This document shows, piece by piece, positions 27,845 to 37,072 of a stretch of DNA of 64,000 nt (its first letter is position 1; every line of letters begins with the position of its first letter). A program made the position numbers and the translations under genes. This stretch comes from Bacteroides sp. AN502(2024). GTDB lineage: Bacteria; Bacteroidota; Bacteroidia; Bacteroidales; Bacteroidaceae. The notes below the pieces were generated by a model. That model was not told the origin of the DNA. It ran no database searches and saw only the letters and a list, made by a program, of their open reading frames with translations. The stretch covers positions 1,860,001-1,924,000 of the forward strand of contig NZ_JBGFSP010000003.1 in NCBI RefSeq assembly GCF_041227145.1, written 5' to 3'.

Positions 27845-27969
27845 CGGCACGGCTTCTTAAAAGGCGGCGGATGAGGTTTTTTGCAACCTTTCGTAAACTT
27901 TATACGGTTTCTCATGGTCTTTCCATTTTAAATTTATAATTTTGAAACAGAATTCTGATTTATTTGCTA

Positions 27970-28030
27970 CAAAGATAAAATAGTTTTCAAAAAGAAAATA
28001 GAAGTTTTAGAAATTAATTTTCAAAAAGAA
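27970..28030. promoter_or_regulatory. Regulated promoter with paired operator-like repeats
   Basis: Minus-strand TATCTTTG (27,970-27,977) is an exact -7 box facing the DUF4373-amidase genes. Two identical 13-base direct repeats TTTTCAAAAAGAA lie at 27,984-27,996 and 28,018-28,030, 34 bases apart. The first covers the spacer and -33 side of that promoter; the second lies in the 5' region of the S24 regulator. They are good candidate sites for that regulator. Confidence 0.5.
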
Positions 28031-28098
28031 GATAACAGATTATCAATGAGCAATTAACAAGTTCATGAATTTTTACATCAAAATTAAACAATAATAAA

Positions 28099-28812
28099 AT
28101 GGATACATTTCTGGATGTTACAGGAATCGTGAAGCGTGCCAAACAGGCTCTGAACTTCAAGAACGACAGCGAATTAGCTGAATATTTAGGTGTTTCACGT
28201 GGCACAGTATCCAATTGGTGCGCACGAAACAGCATAGATTTCCGCCTACTACTCAACAAATTGGGAAACACGGTAGATTACAACTGGCTTCTTTTGGGAA
28301 AAGGAAATCCGAAGCATCAGCCAAGATTCTGCGAAAGCGAACTGGCACAGGGAGAAGTGGAGATTATACACAATCCTAAAACAGCGGAACGGGTAGACGA
28401 CCGGAGTGTGACGCTATACGACATTACAGCGGCTGCAAATCTGAAGACATTATTCGTTAACAAGCAGCAGTACGAACTGGGGAAGATATTGATTCCGAAT
28501 ATCTCCGTTTGTGACGGGGCGGTTTATGTAAACGGAGACAGCATGTATCCCATACTGAAATCGGGGGATATCATCGGATACAAAGAAATCAGCAGTTTCG
28601 ACAACGTTATTTACGGAGAAATATACCTAGTGTCGTTTATGATTGACGGAGACGAGTATCTGGCAGTGAAATATGCAAACCGGTCGGAGAAAGAAGGGTG
28701 TATCAAATTGGTGAGTTACAATACGCATCATGAGCCGATGGATATTCCATTCGCATCCATCAATGCGATGGCAATCGTGAAGTTCTCGATTCGCAGGCAC
28801 ATGATGCTATAA
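28099..28812 (+). CDS. CI/LexA-like repressor with S24 peptidase domain
   Basis: A 237-residue regulator. The N-terminal helix-turn-helix resembles phage CI (FKNDSELAEYLGVSRGTVSNW). The C-terminal half is an S24 peptidase domain, with the catalytic Ser in YVNGDSMYPILKSGDII and the Lys in YLAVKYANR. Such proteins cleave themselves after DNA damage. It is divergent from the DUF4373-HU-amidase genes and separated from them by operator-like repeats. It therefore probably represses them and releases them on stress. Confidence 0.87.
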   Translation: MDTFLDVTGIVKRAKQALNFKNDSELAEYLGVSRGTVSNWCARNSIDFRLLLNKLGNTVDYNWLLLGKGNPKHQPRFCESELAQGEVEIIHNPKTAERVDDRSVTLYDITAAANLKTLFVNKQQYELGKILIPNISVCDGAVYVNGDSMYPILKSGDIIGYKEISSFDNVIYGEIYLVSFMIDGDEYLAVKYANRSEKEGCIKLVSYNTHHEPMDIPFASINAMAIVKFSIRRHMML

Positions 28813-28814
28813 GA

Positions 28815-28934
28815 TTCACCACAGAGGACACAGAACAAAGAATCGACTCCCTCTATGCACAACAAGGCTAGGCCGACAGAACCTAACAGAATATAATAAA
28901 AAAACGTTGTATCCTCTGCGTCCTCTGTGGTGAA
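28815..28934. repeat. Inverted repeat between the S24 regulator and miaB
   Basis: Arms TTCACCACAGAGGACACAGA (28,815-28,834) and TCTGCGTCCTCTGTGGTGAA (28,915-28,934) are inverted copies with one mismatch, 80 bases apart, between two convergent genes. It may act as a bidirectional terminator or be an interspersed palindromic element. Confidence 0.65.
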
Positions 28935-28935
28935 A

Positions 28936-30309
28936 TTAAACTTCTTCCCCTTTCAGTGTAGCCGAGCTGGCTTCCGTGATACGTACGTTGACAAAATCAC
29001 CGATACGATGCGTACCTCTGTCGAACACCACCACCCGGTTTTGTTCCGTACGCCCGAACAGTTGATCGCGCGAACGCTTGGAAACACCTTCCACAAGCAC
29101 TTCATACGTCTTTCCGATGCAACGCTGGTTGGACTCGGCAGACAGACGGTTCTGCAAAGCGATAATCTCATTCAGACGACGGATTTTCACGTCTTCCGGC
29201 ACGTTGTCCTCAAGATGTTTCGAAGCATAGGTTCCCGGACGCTCGGAATATTTGAACATGAAAGCGGCATCGTATCCGCACTCTTCCATCAGGGAGAGGG
29301 ACAGGGCATGGTCTTCTTCCGTTTCAGAATGAAAACCGGAGAATATGTCCGTTGTCAGCCCGCAGTCGGGGATGATGCGTTTGATAGCGGCCACACGGTC
29401 CAAATACCATTCGCGGGTATATTTGCGGTTCATCAGTTTGAGGATGCGGGAACTGCCACTCTGCACAGGAAGGTGGATATGCTTGCATACGTTGGGTACT
29501 TGCGCAATTACTTCCAGTGTTTCGTCACTCATATCCTTCGGATGGGAAGTCGTGAAACGAATACGCACCCTCGGAGCTGCTTCAGCCACCGTTCGGAGCA
29601 GCATCGGGAAGGTAACCACTTCGCCTGTCGGCTTCTCGAAATGATAGGAATTGACATTTTGTCCCAACAGGGTAACTTCTTTATAACCTTTTGCTACCAA
29701 GTCTGCCACTTCATTAAGGATGCTTTCCACATCGCGGCTGCGCTCACGTCCACGAGTATAGGGGACGATGCAATAGGTGCAGAAATTGTTACAGCCACGC
29801 ATGATGGATACAAAGCCGGAAATATGATTGCCGCAGATACGCGACGGAATCACATCCCGATAAGTTTCGGTAGTAGAAAGCTCTACATTAATCGCCTTCT
29901 CACCGGCTTCAACGGCGGCAATCAGGTCGGGCAAGGTCATGTAAGCGTCCGGCCCCACTACAAGGTCAACATGATGATTCGTAATCAAATCATCCTTCAC
30001 CCGTTCAGCCATACAACCCAGCACACCCACAATCAGATGTTTCTTCTTTTTCTTCAGTGAGTGGAAGAATTCCAGGCGGTTCAGAATCTTCTGCTCCGCA
30101 TTATCGCGGATCGAACAGGTGTTCATAAACACAGCATCAGCCTCTTCGAGCGTTTCAGCTACAGAGTAACCCGCCATTTGCATTACGGAGGCAATCACCT
30201 CACTATCGGCCACGTTCATCTGGCAGCCATAGGTTTCGATAAACAACTTCTTGTTGTCATCAGTCATTTCAGTTGCGGATTTAAAGTCCGCTTCCGTCCA
30301 TTCGTTCAT
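28936..30309 (-). CDS. miaB: tRNA-2-methylthio-N6-dimethylallyladenosine synthase
   Basis: A radical-SAM enzyme that adds a methylthio group to A37 of tRNAs reading U-starting codons. The 457-residue protein has the N-terminal UPF0004 domain with cluster Cys in ETYGCQMN, NTCSIRDNA and VLGCMAER. The radical-SAM CxxxCxxC is in GCNNFCTYCIVPYTRG, and a C-terminal TRAM domain ends in SATLKGEEV. It stands alone with its own promoter at 30,337. Confidence 0.96.
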   Translation of the reverse strand: MNEWTEADFKSATEMTDDNKKLFIETYGCQMNVADSEVIASVMQMAGYSVAETLEEADAVFMNTCSIRDNAEQKILNRLEFFHSLKKKKKHLIVGVLGCMAERVKDDLITNHHVDLVVGPDAYMTLPDLIAAVEAGEKAINVELSTTETYRDVIPSRICGNHISGFVSIMRGCNNFCTYCIVPYTRGRERSRDVESILNEVADLVAKGYKEVTLLGQNVNSYHFEKPTGEVVTFPMLLRTVAEAAPRVRIRFTTSHPKDMSDETLEVIAQVPNVCKHIHLPVQSGSSRILKLMNRKYTREWYLDRVAAIKRIIPDCGLTTDIFSGFHSETEEDHALSLSLMEECGYDAAFMFKYSERPGTYASKHLEDNVPEDVKIRRLNEIIALQNRLSAESNQRCIGKTYEVLVEGVSKRSRDQLFGRTEQNRVVVFDRGTHRIGDFVNVRITEASSATLKGEEV

Positions 30310-30336
30310 AACAGATTATTATTTAATTTTCGCCTG

Positions 30337-30344
30337 CAAAGATA
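30337..30344 (-). promoter_or_regulatory. Predicted -7 box for miaB
   Basis: Minus-strand TATCTTTG, an exact TAnnTTTG match, 28 bases before the miaB start. Confidence 0.45.
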
Positions 30345-30492
30345 CGGCTTCACTTTCAATAAGTAGTGAATTGACACAGAAATAACGCTAAAACTTATGA
30401 TTTAGCAAGCAATGTTGTAATTAATGTTAAGAGAATAAATATTTCTCATCAATATACTTGGCAAATTTAAATTTATCTTTCACATTTGTACA

Positions 30493-30571
30493 ATGAAAGA
30501 AACATTAGATTTTTTCATAGTTAAGGTTTAGGTTAAAAAAATTAAGGGGAGCTGTGAAGCTGCCCTTTTTT
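30493..30571 (+). ncRNA. Candidate short transcript: 12-codon reading frame plus terminator
   Basis: A 12-residue frame MKETLDFFIVKV (30,493-30,531) is followed at 30,545-30,571 by AGGGGAGC-TGTGAA-GCTGCCCT and a T run, a convincing intrinsic terminator with one mismatch. A TATCTTTC box lies about 20 bases before the ATG. The next gene has its own promoter further on. This looks like a small RNA or leader peptide unit, not part of the 137-residue gene. Confidence 0.4.
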
Positions 30572-30607
30572 CATGCCCAAATGTTAGTTTAAACCAGATA
30601 AAATACC

Positions 30608-30615
30608 TATCTTTG
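30608..30615 (+). promoter_or_regulatory. Predicted -7 box for the 137-residue gene and the CoA-hydrolase/transferase gene
   Basis: TATCTTTG, an exact TAnnTTTG match, 28 bases before the ATG at 30,644. Confidence 0.45.
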
Positions 30616-30643
30616 GCGGATAACTATTTAGATGTGAAGCACA

Positions 30644-31057
30644 ATGGAAGATTTTCTTAGATTTCTCTTGATAGCAGGCGTCATTCTTGTGGGAATATTC
30701 AAAGAGGTGAATAAAAGCAGCAAGGCGAAAAAAGCCCGACGCCCCGTTCCCCCAATGCCATCTCCGGTTGAAGCAACCCCCGATAGCATCCCTATGCCCG
30801 AAGCTTGGGGAAGGCCCCAGTTAGCGGACGAACTACCCCAGCCGATCCCCCGCAAACAACCGGCTGACAAACCATCTTCCAAACAACAGTATTCGAAGCA
30901 GAAAACGCCGAAACAACAAAAGAAAAAAGGAGAAGTATCCGTGGCCACATCCCTTGCGAGCAGTGCCGCCGACAATAAAGATGATTTCGCAATTCATTCA
31001 GCGGAAGAAGCACGCCGGGCCATTATCTGGGGAGAAATACTTCACCGGAAATACTGA
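30644..31057 (+). CDS. Membrane-anchored Pro/Lys-rich protein of unknown function
   Basis: A 137-residue protein. One N-terminal hydrophobic segment (LRFLLIAGVILVGIF) is followed by a long linker rich in Pro, Lys, Gln and Ser (PRKQPADKPSSKQQYSKQ). The C-terminal motif is FAIHSAEEARRAIIWGEIL. The linker looks disordered; the conserved-looking end may bind a partner. It has an ATG with its own promoter, 88 bases before the CoA-hydrolase/transferase gene. No family recognised. Confidence 0.7.
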   Translation: MEDFLRFLLIAGVILVGIFKEVNKSSKAKKARRPVPPMPSPVEATPDSIPMPEAWGRPQLADELPQPIPRKQPADKPSSKQQYSKQKTPKQQKKKGEVSVATSLASSAADNKDDFAIHSAEEARRAIIWGEILHRKY

Positions 31058-31145
31058 GGAACGTTGTAAAGACATATCAAGGAAGGATAATAGAACTATT
31101 AACTTATTAAATATCAACTGCATTTTAACACGAAATTTACTCTTT

Positions 31146-32645
31146 ATGTCACTCAATCGTATTTCGGCAGCAGAAGCTGCAAGCCTGATCAAACATGGCT
31201 ACAACATCGGCCTAAGCGGATTTACTCCCGCCGGAACGGCCAAGGCTGTAACAGCCGAACTCGCAAAAATTGCAGAAGCAGAACACGCGAAAGGAAATCC
31301 GTTTCAAGTAGGAATTTTCACAGGTGCATCTACAGGAGAGTCCTGCGACGGCGTGCTATCACGTGTCAAAGCGATCCGCTACCGCGCCCCTTATACTACC
31401 AATGCTGATTTCCGAAAAGCTGTGAACAACGGAGAGATTGCCTACAACGATATACATCTCTCACAAATGGCACAGGAAGTGCGCTACGGATTCATGGGGA
31501 AAGTAAACATAGCCATCATCGAAGCCTGCGAAGTGACCCCGGACGGAAAGATTTATCTGACTGCCGCCGGTGGTATCGCTCCCACCATCTGTCGTCTTGC
31601 CGACCAGATTATCGTAGAGTTGAACAGCGCACATAGCAAATCAGGTATGGGCATGCACGACGTGTACGAACCGCTCGACCCGCCTTACCGTCGCGAAATA
31701 CCTATTTACAAACCGAGTGACCGTATCGGGGTACCTTACGTCCAGGTAGACCCGAAAAAGATTATTGGCGTAGTAGAAACCAACTGGCCGGACGAAGCCC
31801 GTTCTTTCGCCGCTGCCGACCCGTTGACCGATAAAATCGGACAGAATGTTGCCGACTTCCTTGCTGCCGACATGAAACGCGGTATCATCCCGTCCACGTT
31901 CTTACCCTTGCAATCGGGTGTAGGAAACATTGCCAATGCTGTGCTTGGTGCATTAGGACGTGATAAGACGATCCCTCCATTCGAAATGTACACAGAGGTA
32001 ATCCAAAACTCTGTGATCGGATTGATCCGCGAAGGACGTATTAAATTCGGTAGTGCCTGTTCACTGACTGTAACAAACGACTGTCTGGAAGGCATTTACA
32101 ACGATATGGATTTCTTCCGCGATAAGCTTGTTCTCCGTCCTTCGGAAATCTCAAACAGCCCGGAAATAATACGCCGCCTCGGTGTCATTTCGATCAATAC
32201 GGCTATCGAAGTTGACCTGTACGGCAATGTAAACTCTACCCATATCGGCGGAACAAAAATGATGAACGGTATCGGTGGTTCGGGCGACTTTACCCGCAAC
32301 GCTTACATCTCCATCTTCACTTGTCCGTCTGTGGCCAAAGAAGGTAAAATCAGTGCGATCGTACCGATGGTATCCCACCACGACCACACAGAGCACGATG
32401 TCAATGTTGTTATCACCGAACAAGGTGTAGCCGATCTCCGTGGCAAGAGTCCGAAAGAACGCGCACAAGCCATCATCGAGAACTGTGCCCACCCTGACTA
32501 CAAAGAGTTGCTTTGGGATTACACGAAGCTGGCAGGTGACAAACATCAGACTCCACACGCTATTCAGGCTGCGCTCGGCATGCACGCAGAATTGGCTAAG
32601 AGTGGTGATATGAGAAATACAAACTGGGCTGGATATGCGAAGTAA
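31146..32645 (+). CDS. Acetyl-CoA hydrolase/CoA-transferase family protein
   Basis: Moves or releases CoA from acyl-CoA. Bacteroides relatives are thought to act as succinyl-CoA:acetate CoA-transferases, linking fermentation end products to the TCA cycle. It has 499 residues from MSLNRISAAEAASLIKHG. Segments GLSGFTPAGTAKAV, FTGASTGESCDGVLS, LPLQSGVGNIANAVLGAL (CoA-site Gly loop) and a HIGGTKMMNGIGGSGDFTRN motif fit the family. The frame is open further upstream, but that part overlaps the previous gene and has no family likeness. Confidence 0.92.
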   Translation: MSLNRISAAEAASLIKHGYNIGLSGFTPAGTAKAVTAELAKIAEAEHAKGNPFQVGIFTGASTGESCDGVLSRVKAIRYRAPYTTNADFRKAVNNGEIAYNDIHLSQMAQEVRYGFMGKVNIAIIEACEVTPDGKIYLTAAGGIAPTICRLADQIIVELNSAHSKSGMGMHDVYEPLDPPYRREIPIYKPSDRIGVPYVQVDPKKIIGVVETNWPDEARSFAAADPLTDKIGQNVADFLAADMKRGIIPSTFLPLQSGVGNIANAVLGALGRDKTIPPFEMYTEVIQNSVIGLIREGRIKFGSACSLTVTNDCLEGIYNDMDFFRDKLVLRPSEISNSPEIIRRLGVISINTAIEVDLYGNVNSTHIGGTKMMNGIGGSGDFTRNAYISIFTCPSVAKEGKISAIVPMVSHHDHTEHDVNVVITEQGVADLRGKSPKERAQAIIENCAHPDYKELLWDYTKLAGDKHQTPHAIQAALGMHAELAKSGDMRNTNWAGYAK

Positions 32646-32814
32646 ATAGAAACAGGATTTACAATATTGATTCTAACTCCATATAATTGTATTCTCTGGT
32701 AAACAAAATCCAACAATTTTTATTTATTAGGGAATACAATTTTTTATCCGTCCGTTCAAAACACGAATCCGCCAACGTAGCCGGCAACCGACGCAAAGGA
32801 ATTGACACGATCAA

Positions 32815-34227
32815 TTATCGCCCGATTATCACCTCACACACCTTATCCTGAAACGCTCTCGCCTTAGCAGCCGAAAGCACATTCTGGTTCATAATGGCAA
32901 AGGCCACTTCATGCCCGTTCTTCATTTTCAGATAGCCAGCCAATGCATTTATTGCCGTAAACGACCCTGTCTTGGCATGCACATTCCGAAATGCAGGAGC
33001 GCTTTTCATCCGGAATTTTAAAGTTCCGTCCACCCCGCCAACAGGAAGTGATTTATACAACATCCGAAACAATTCTGTCTGCGAATACGCATATTTCAGA
33101 AAGTCCACCAGCAGGGCAGGAGAGAGGTAATTATAATTGGAAAGTCCACAGCCATCAGCAATCTTATAGTCTTTCGGATCATGTCCCAAGCGACGGATCA
33201 GTTTCATAATCTCTACAATACCATCTTCAGCGGCTATCTGCTTCTTTCCCGTGGCCTGCGCCCCCAGACGACAGAGAAAAGCTTCCGCATTAAGGTTATC
33301 ACTCTCTTTCATCAACTGGTTCAGCACTTTCTGCACGGGAGTATTCCAGCAAGCCATCCGCTCCACTTTCACGCTGTCGCGAGGTAATTCGGCAAAGCCA
33401 TACGACTGGGGAGTAGTGATTCCTTTCCCACGAAGGCGTTCCAGAAATGTATGCATAAAGAAACGGGAAGAATCGTAGATGTTAACATCATCCTTTCGGA
33501 TCGAAGTGACATTGCCCGAAACAAGGAGATTATTACCATTCGTCAGCCAATCTCGTGTGAAAGAGAACTTTCCGGCAGAGGAAGTACGTGTTTTGGTCCG
33601 GTTCGTCACTGTATAATAGGAAGATACAGGATGACAAGAGACAGTGGCCGTATCGCCCTGTACCGTAGAAGGAACAACAGAGACCTGTACAGTCCCCTTG
33701 TTGAACATTAACGGAGACAGATAAGGCTGATAGCCCGCAGGCGTATCGTCCCACGCCCATCCACTTCCCCAATAAAGGGAGTCTTTCATCGAGACATCGC
33801 CATACACCTGCCCGTTAATCACAGAAAAAGGGAAAGTGAGCACTTCTTCTATCAACGAATCCATCGACCCACTGTCAAATTCCGGATCGAAACCACCCAC
33901 TACATACAGATTACCTTGCAACGTATCGTGTTCTATCACCCCGTCGTGCCACACTTCTGTACGAAAAGGCTCATTGCCGTCAGGGCGGGAGAGAGCGGTA
34001 ATAGCTGTCAACAGCTTCATGGTGGAGGCAGGACGGGAAAGTTTCTCCGCACGATAATTATAAAGTAATTTCTTAGCCGTCAGGTTGTAAACGGATACGC
34101 CAACCTCCGATGCTTCGGGGAGCATCTTCTTGATAAGCGAATCTATCTGAAGCACCGATCCTTGCCCCCATAAAAAGGGGAAACAGGCTGACATGATAAT
34201 GATCAGAAAAGTTTTTTTCATCTCCAA
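32815..34227 (-). CDS. dacB: D-alanyl-D-alanine carboxypeptidase/endopeptidase (PBP4 type)
   Basis: A periplasmic S13-family enzyme that trims or cuts peptidoglycan cross-links. The 470-residue protein has an N-terminal signal peptide (TFLIIIMSACFPFLWGQG). The active-site SxxK is STMK at residues 68-71, the SxN is SDNLNAEAF, and KTG is HAKTGSFTAINALAGYL. It is divergent from the GNAT region, with 168 bases between its stop and the CoA-transferase stop. Confidence 0.93.
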   Translation of the reverse strand: MEMKKTFLIIIMSACFPFLWGQGSVLQIDSLIKKMLPEASEVGVSVYNLTAKKLLYNYRAEKLSRPASTMKLLTAITALSRPDGNEPFRTEVWHDGVIEHDTLQGNLYVVGGFDPEFDSGSMDSLIEEVLTFPFSVINGQVYGDVSMKDSLYWGSGWAWDDTPAGYQPYLSPLMFNKGTVQVSVVPSTVQGDTATVSCHPVSSYYTVTNRTKTRTSSAGKFSFTRDWLTNGNNLLVSGNVTSIRKDDVNIYDSSRFFMHTFLERLRGKGITTPQSYGFAELPRDSVKVERMACWNTPVQKVLNQLMKESDNLNAEAFLCRLGAQATGKKQIAAEDGIVEIMKLIRRLGHDPKDYKIADGCGLSNYNYLSPALLVDFLKYAYSQTELFRMLYKSLPVGGVDGTLKFRMKSAPAFRNVHAKTGSFTAINALAGYLKMKNGHEVAFAIMNQNVLSAAKARAFQDKVCEVIIGR

Positions 34228-34737
34228 TTAGCATTCATTGATTGACACACGTTACACATAATTTAAATGATACTCTTCCATTGAATCGGATCTGCAAATA
34301 TAAAACTTTCCTACTGAAATCCACTCAGATCAACAACGCAAAACTAACTCATCGTTAAATCATGCAAACAGCCAATGGATTGTGCCCATGTTCGGTCTCT
34401 GTCGCCACACTGCCTGCATGGCGCTAAGCCTCGTCGTAACCTATGGGGCGAAACAGCTTTTGGTCTTCGCTATATACATGACCGTGGTTGTGGAGGTGGG
34501 TCTTGATGTACAAACATAGTGCCAAACTCGGCTTACACGTATTTTAGTTTTGCCTCGCAGTGGCGACCCATGCAGGCATTGTCGAAAGGCGTAAATCATG
34601 GTAAATAAACTCAAAACCGGTTGGAGTCTTACCTTAATTGTTGTAACTTTGCAAAGACCACGGGCATGGAGACTGCTACGACGAAAGCATGGCAAATGCC
34701 CGACAGGCTATAATAACATCAGAAATCAAGATACCCT
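34228..34737. other. Gene-free stretch with coding-like debris and a promoter
   Basis: No complete gene is visible. The middle part (34,388-34,519, plus strand) gives a hydrophobic 43-codon frame, MFGLCRHTACMALSLVV followed by YGAKQLLVFAIYMTVVV, without a ribosome site. It looks like a leftover of a membrane protein. A TAACTTTG box at 34,644-34,651 is the likely promoter of the acetyltransferase gene that follows. Confidence 0.4.
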
Positions 34738-35259
34738 ATGGAAGAAATCATGATCCGAAAAGCCACAACCGATGATGTGGCCTTGCTGCAGGAGATAGGC
34801 AGACAGACTTTTTTTGAGACCTTTGCACTACATAATAGTGAGGAGGATATGCGGAAATATCTGCAAACAGGATTTGCAGACGACAAAATGAGGAGCGAGC
34901 TGAGCGACAGCCTATCAGACATATATTTTGCAATGGATGGCAGCCGGGTGATAGGCTATTTGAAGTTGAATTTCGGCGAATCGCAAACCGAACTGCAAGA
35001 CAGCAGGTCGATCGAGATCGAGAGGATCTATGTGCTACGGGCCTATCATGGCAAAAAGGTCGGTCAAATGCTCTACGACAAGGCTGTAGAAGTGGGGTTG
35101 GCGCATGCACTCGACTACGTGTGGCTGGGCGTATGGGAGAAAAACGAACGCGCCATCGCTTTCTACACTAAAAACGGATTTACGGCTTTCGACAAGCATA
35201 TCTTTGTGCTTGGCGACGACAGACAGACAGATATACTGATGAAACGCCCGCTGAAATAG
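34738..35259 (+). CDS. GNAT-family N-acetyltransferase
   Basis: Transfers acetyl from acetyl-CoA to an amine. It has 173 residues from ATG 34,738, or 169 from MIRKATTDDVALL. The N-terminus resembles PaiA-like acetyltransferases (RQTFFETFALHNSEEDMRKYL), the CoA-binding motif A is IYVLRAYHGKKVGQMLYDKAV, and motif B is WLGVWEKNERAIAFYTKNGF. Neighbours on both sides are gene debris, which suggests the segment was acquired or rearranged. Substrate unknown. Confidence 0.88.
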   Translation: MEEIMIRKATTDDVALLQEIGRQTFFETFALHNSEEDMRKYLQTGFADDKMRSELSDSLSDIYFAMDGSRVIGYLKLNFGESQTELQDSRSIEIERIYVLRAYHGKKVGQMLYDKAVEVGLAHALDYVWLGVWEKNERAIAFYTKNGFTAFDKHIFVLGDDRQTDILMKRPLK

Positions 35260-35400
35260 TTGTTGGAGGCTCCTACTACGTGGACCACCTCATGAACGGT
35301 GGCACCGGTGTATATACCCATGGCACCGGCATCGAGCGCAAAGATGCCCGCCTTGTAAAGCAGGGGGGAAAGAAACGGCACAAGCAAGAAGTGACATAAG
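35257..35400 (-). pseudogene. Relic of a YeiH-type putative sulfate exporter gene
   Basis: On the minus strand one frame reads PFLSPLLYKAGIFALDAG followed by GIYTGATVHEVVHVVGASNN. This matches the TGATxHEVAxVVGA segment near the end of YeiH/UPF0324 transporters. The frame has no start and breaks off at the acetyltransferase stop. Only about 45 codons remain. Confidence 0.6.
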
Positions 35401-35599
35401 AGCCGTGAAGAATGAACACCTCTTGGATAAGTCTGCAAAAGAAAAAAGATTCCCAAAAGTTTCGCATTCCAAAGTAAATCTATACATTTGCCGCAGCCAA
35501 TCTTCAAGACAGGAGTTGATAAAAAATAACAAAAACTCTCGAACAGGCAACGGGACAGACGGAAAAACAAATTAAAAATCATTATATAAACATGACACA

Positions 35600-36982
35600 A
35601 TGAAAGCAATGAATGTTATGCAGAATGCCGCTATATGCGGTCTGTTCCTCTGCTTAGGAACAAAAGGAAACGATGCCATTGCAGCTAATGGCACCACGGA
35701 CAAAGACAACACCACGCTTGTCAGTCATTTCTCCGCCTATCTGGCATCACCGGACAAGAATTTCATGTTCGAGAAAGGGAAACGACTCAATCTTTCAAAG
35801 ATCGAACAATACCGCCAATCCGTGTGGGACGCATGGAAAACAGCCAACAACCAGTCGGAAGAGGAAAAACTAATCCCGCTTCAATCTTTATCTGACAAGA
35901 CACGCGGACAATGGAACCTACCCGCTGAATTGGAACCGAAAGCTGTGATGCATTACTATTGGGGAACTAAAGGCAATGCAAAACCTGATAAAGGTTATCC
36001 GCTGTTTCTTTATACTCACGGCTCAGGACCGAAAGCTATGGAATGGGTTACAGGACTGAAAATCTGCCGGGATTTTGATGATGCACCGTCTGCCTATTTC
36101 ATCCCACAAATACCCAACGAGGGCGAATATTACCGCTGGTGGCAAAAATCCAAACAATACGCATGGGAAAAACTCCTTCGCCAGTCACTCGCTTCGGAAC
36201 AAATCAACCCCGACAAAATATATATCTTCGGCATCTCCGAAGGAGGATATGGTAGCCAACGCCTTGCATCTTTCTATGCCGATTATCTTGCCGGAGCAGG
36301 TCCGATGGCAGGTGGCGAGCCTCTGAAAAACGCACCTGCAGAAAACTGCGCAAACATTGCGTTCTCATTACGTACGGGAGCCGTAGACAGAGGATTCTAC
36401 CGCAACATGCTGACAGGCTACATAAAAGAAGAATTCGAGAAACTGCAAAAGGAGCATCCCGGACTTTTTACCCATCGTGTGGAACTGATTCCTAACATGG
36501 GCCATCATATTGACTATCGTCCTACCACTCCATGGTTGAAGCAATACACTCGCAATCCTTATCCGAAATATGTTCTCTGGGAAGACTTTGAAATGGATGG
36601 CCGTCGTCGCAAGGGATTTTACAATCTCGCCATCAAGGAACGCCCTGATGAAAATGCACGCACTCGTTATGAAATGACCATTGAAAACAATCATATCACT
36701 CTGAATGTGGACAATGTAACGTACGAAACCATCCAGAAAGATCCACAGTGGGGAATCGAACTGAAATTTAAGAAAAGCTACACCCCTGCCGCAACAGGAA
36801 AAATACTTATTTATCTCAACAGCGAACTGATAAACCTGAAACAAAAAGTCACCTTGACGGTAAACGGCAAACAAGTGTTTCAAGGCAAAGTAAAACCCGA
36901 CCTGAAGCACATGGTGAACAGCTGCGCCACCTTCTTCGACCCGCAACGGATTTATCCGGCAGCCATAGAAGCGGTGTGGTAA
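35600..36982 (+). CDS. Secreted alpha/beta-hydrolase, esterase-like
   Basis: A 460-residue protein with a signal peptide (AAICGLFLCLGTKGNDAIA). The alpha/beta-hydrolase core shows the oxyanion strand YPLFLYTHGSGPKAMEW, the nucleophile elbow GISEGGYGSQRLA with Ser, an MGHHIDYRP segment supplying the His, and a beta-rich C-terminal domain (KVTLTVNGKQVFQGKV). It is probably periplasmic or surface-exposed and acts on ester-linked groups of a glycan. It stands before the sigma/FecR/SusC/SusD locus and may serve it. Confidence 0.75.
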   Translation: MKAMNVMQNAAICGLFLCLGTKGNDAIAANGTTDKDNTTLVSHFSAYLASPDKNFMFEKGKRLNLSKIEQYRQSVWDAWKTANNQSEEEKLIPLQSLSDKTRGQWNLPAELEPKAVMHYYWGTKGNAKPDKGYPLFLYTHGSGPKAMEWVTGLKICRDFDDAPSAYFIPQIPNEGEYYRWWQKSKQYAWEKLLRQSLASEQINPDKIYIFGISEGGYGSQRLASFYADYLAGAGPMAGGEPLKNAPAENCANIAFSLRTGAVDRGFYRNMLTGYIKEEFEKLQKEHPGLFTHRVELIPNMGHHIDYRPTTPWLKQYTRNPYPKYVLWEDFEMDGRRRKGFYNLAIKERPDENARTRYEMTIENNHITLNVDNVTYETIQKDPQWGIELKFKKSYTPAATGKILIYLNSELINLKQKVTLTVNGKQVFQGKVKPDLKHMVNSCATFFDPQRIYPAAIEAVW

Positions 36983-37072
36983 TCTATAAACAATGATACA
37001 AAGGGAAAGAAAAAACTATCAAAAAGTTCTTTCAAGCAAAAAATATCGCTATTTTTGTAGAATAAATCCCTT

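Noticed and set aside
27790..27915. 41-residue basic frame inside the 22-bp array
   Set aside because: Half of it is repeat sequence, and no ribosome site or conservation argument is available.
28927..30060. Long plus-strand frame across miaB
   Set aside because: Antisense shadow; composition follows the miaB codons.
30954..31145. N-terminal extension of the CoA-hydrolase/transferase gene
   Set aside because: Overlaps the preceding gene in another frame and has no family likeness; MSLNRIS at 31,146 fits the family.
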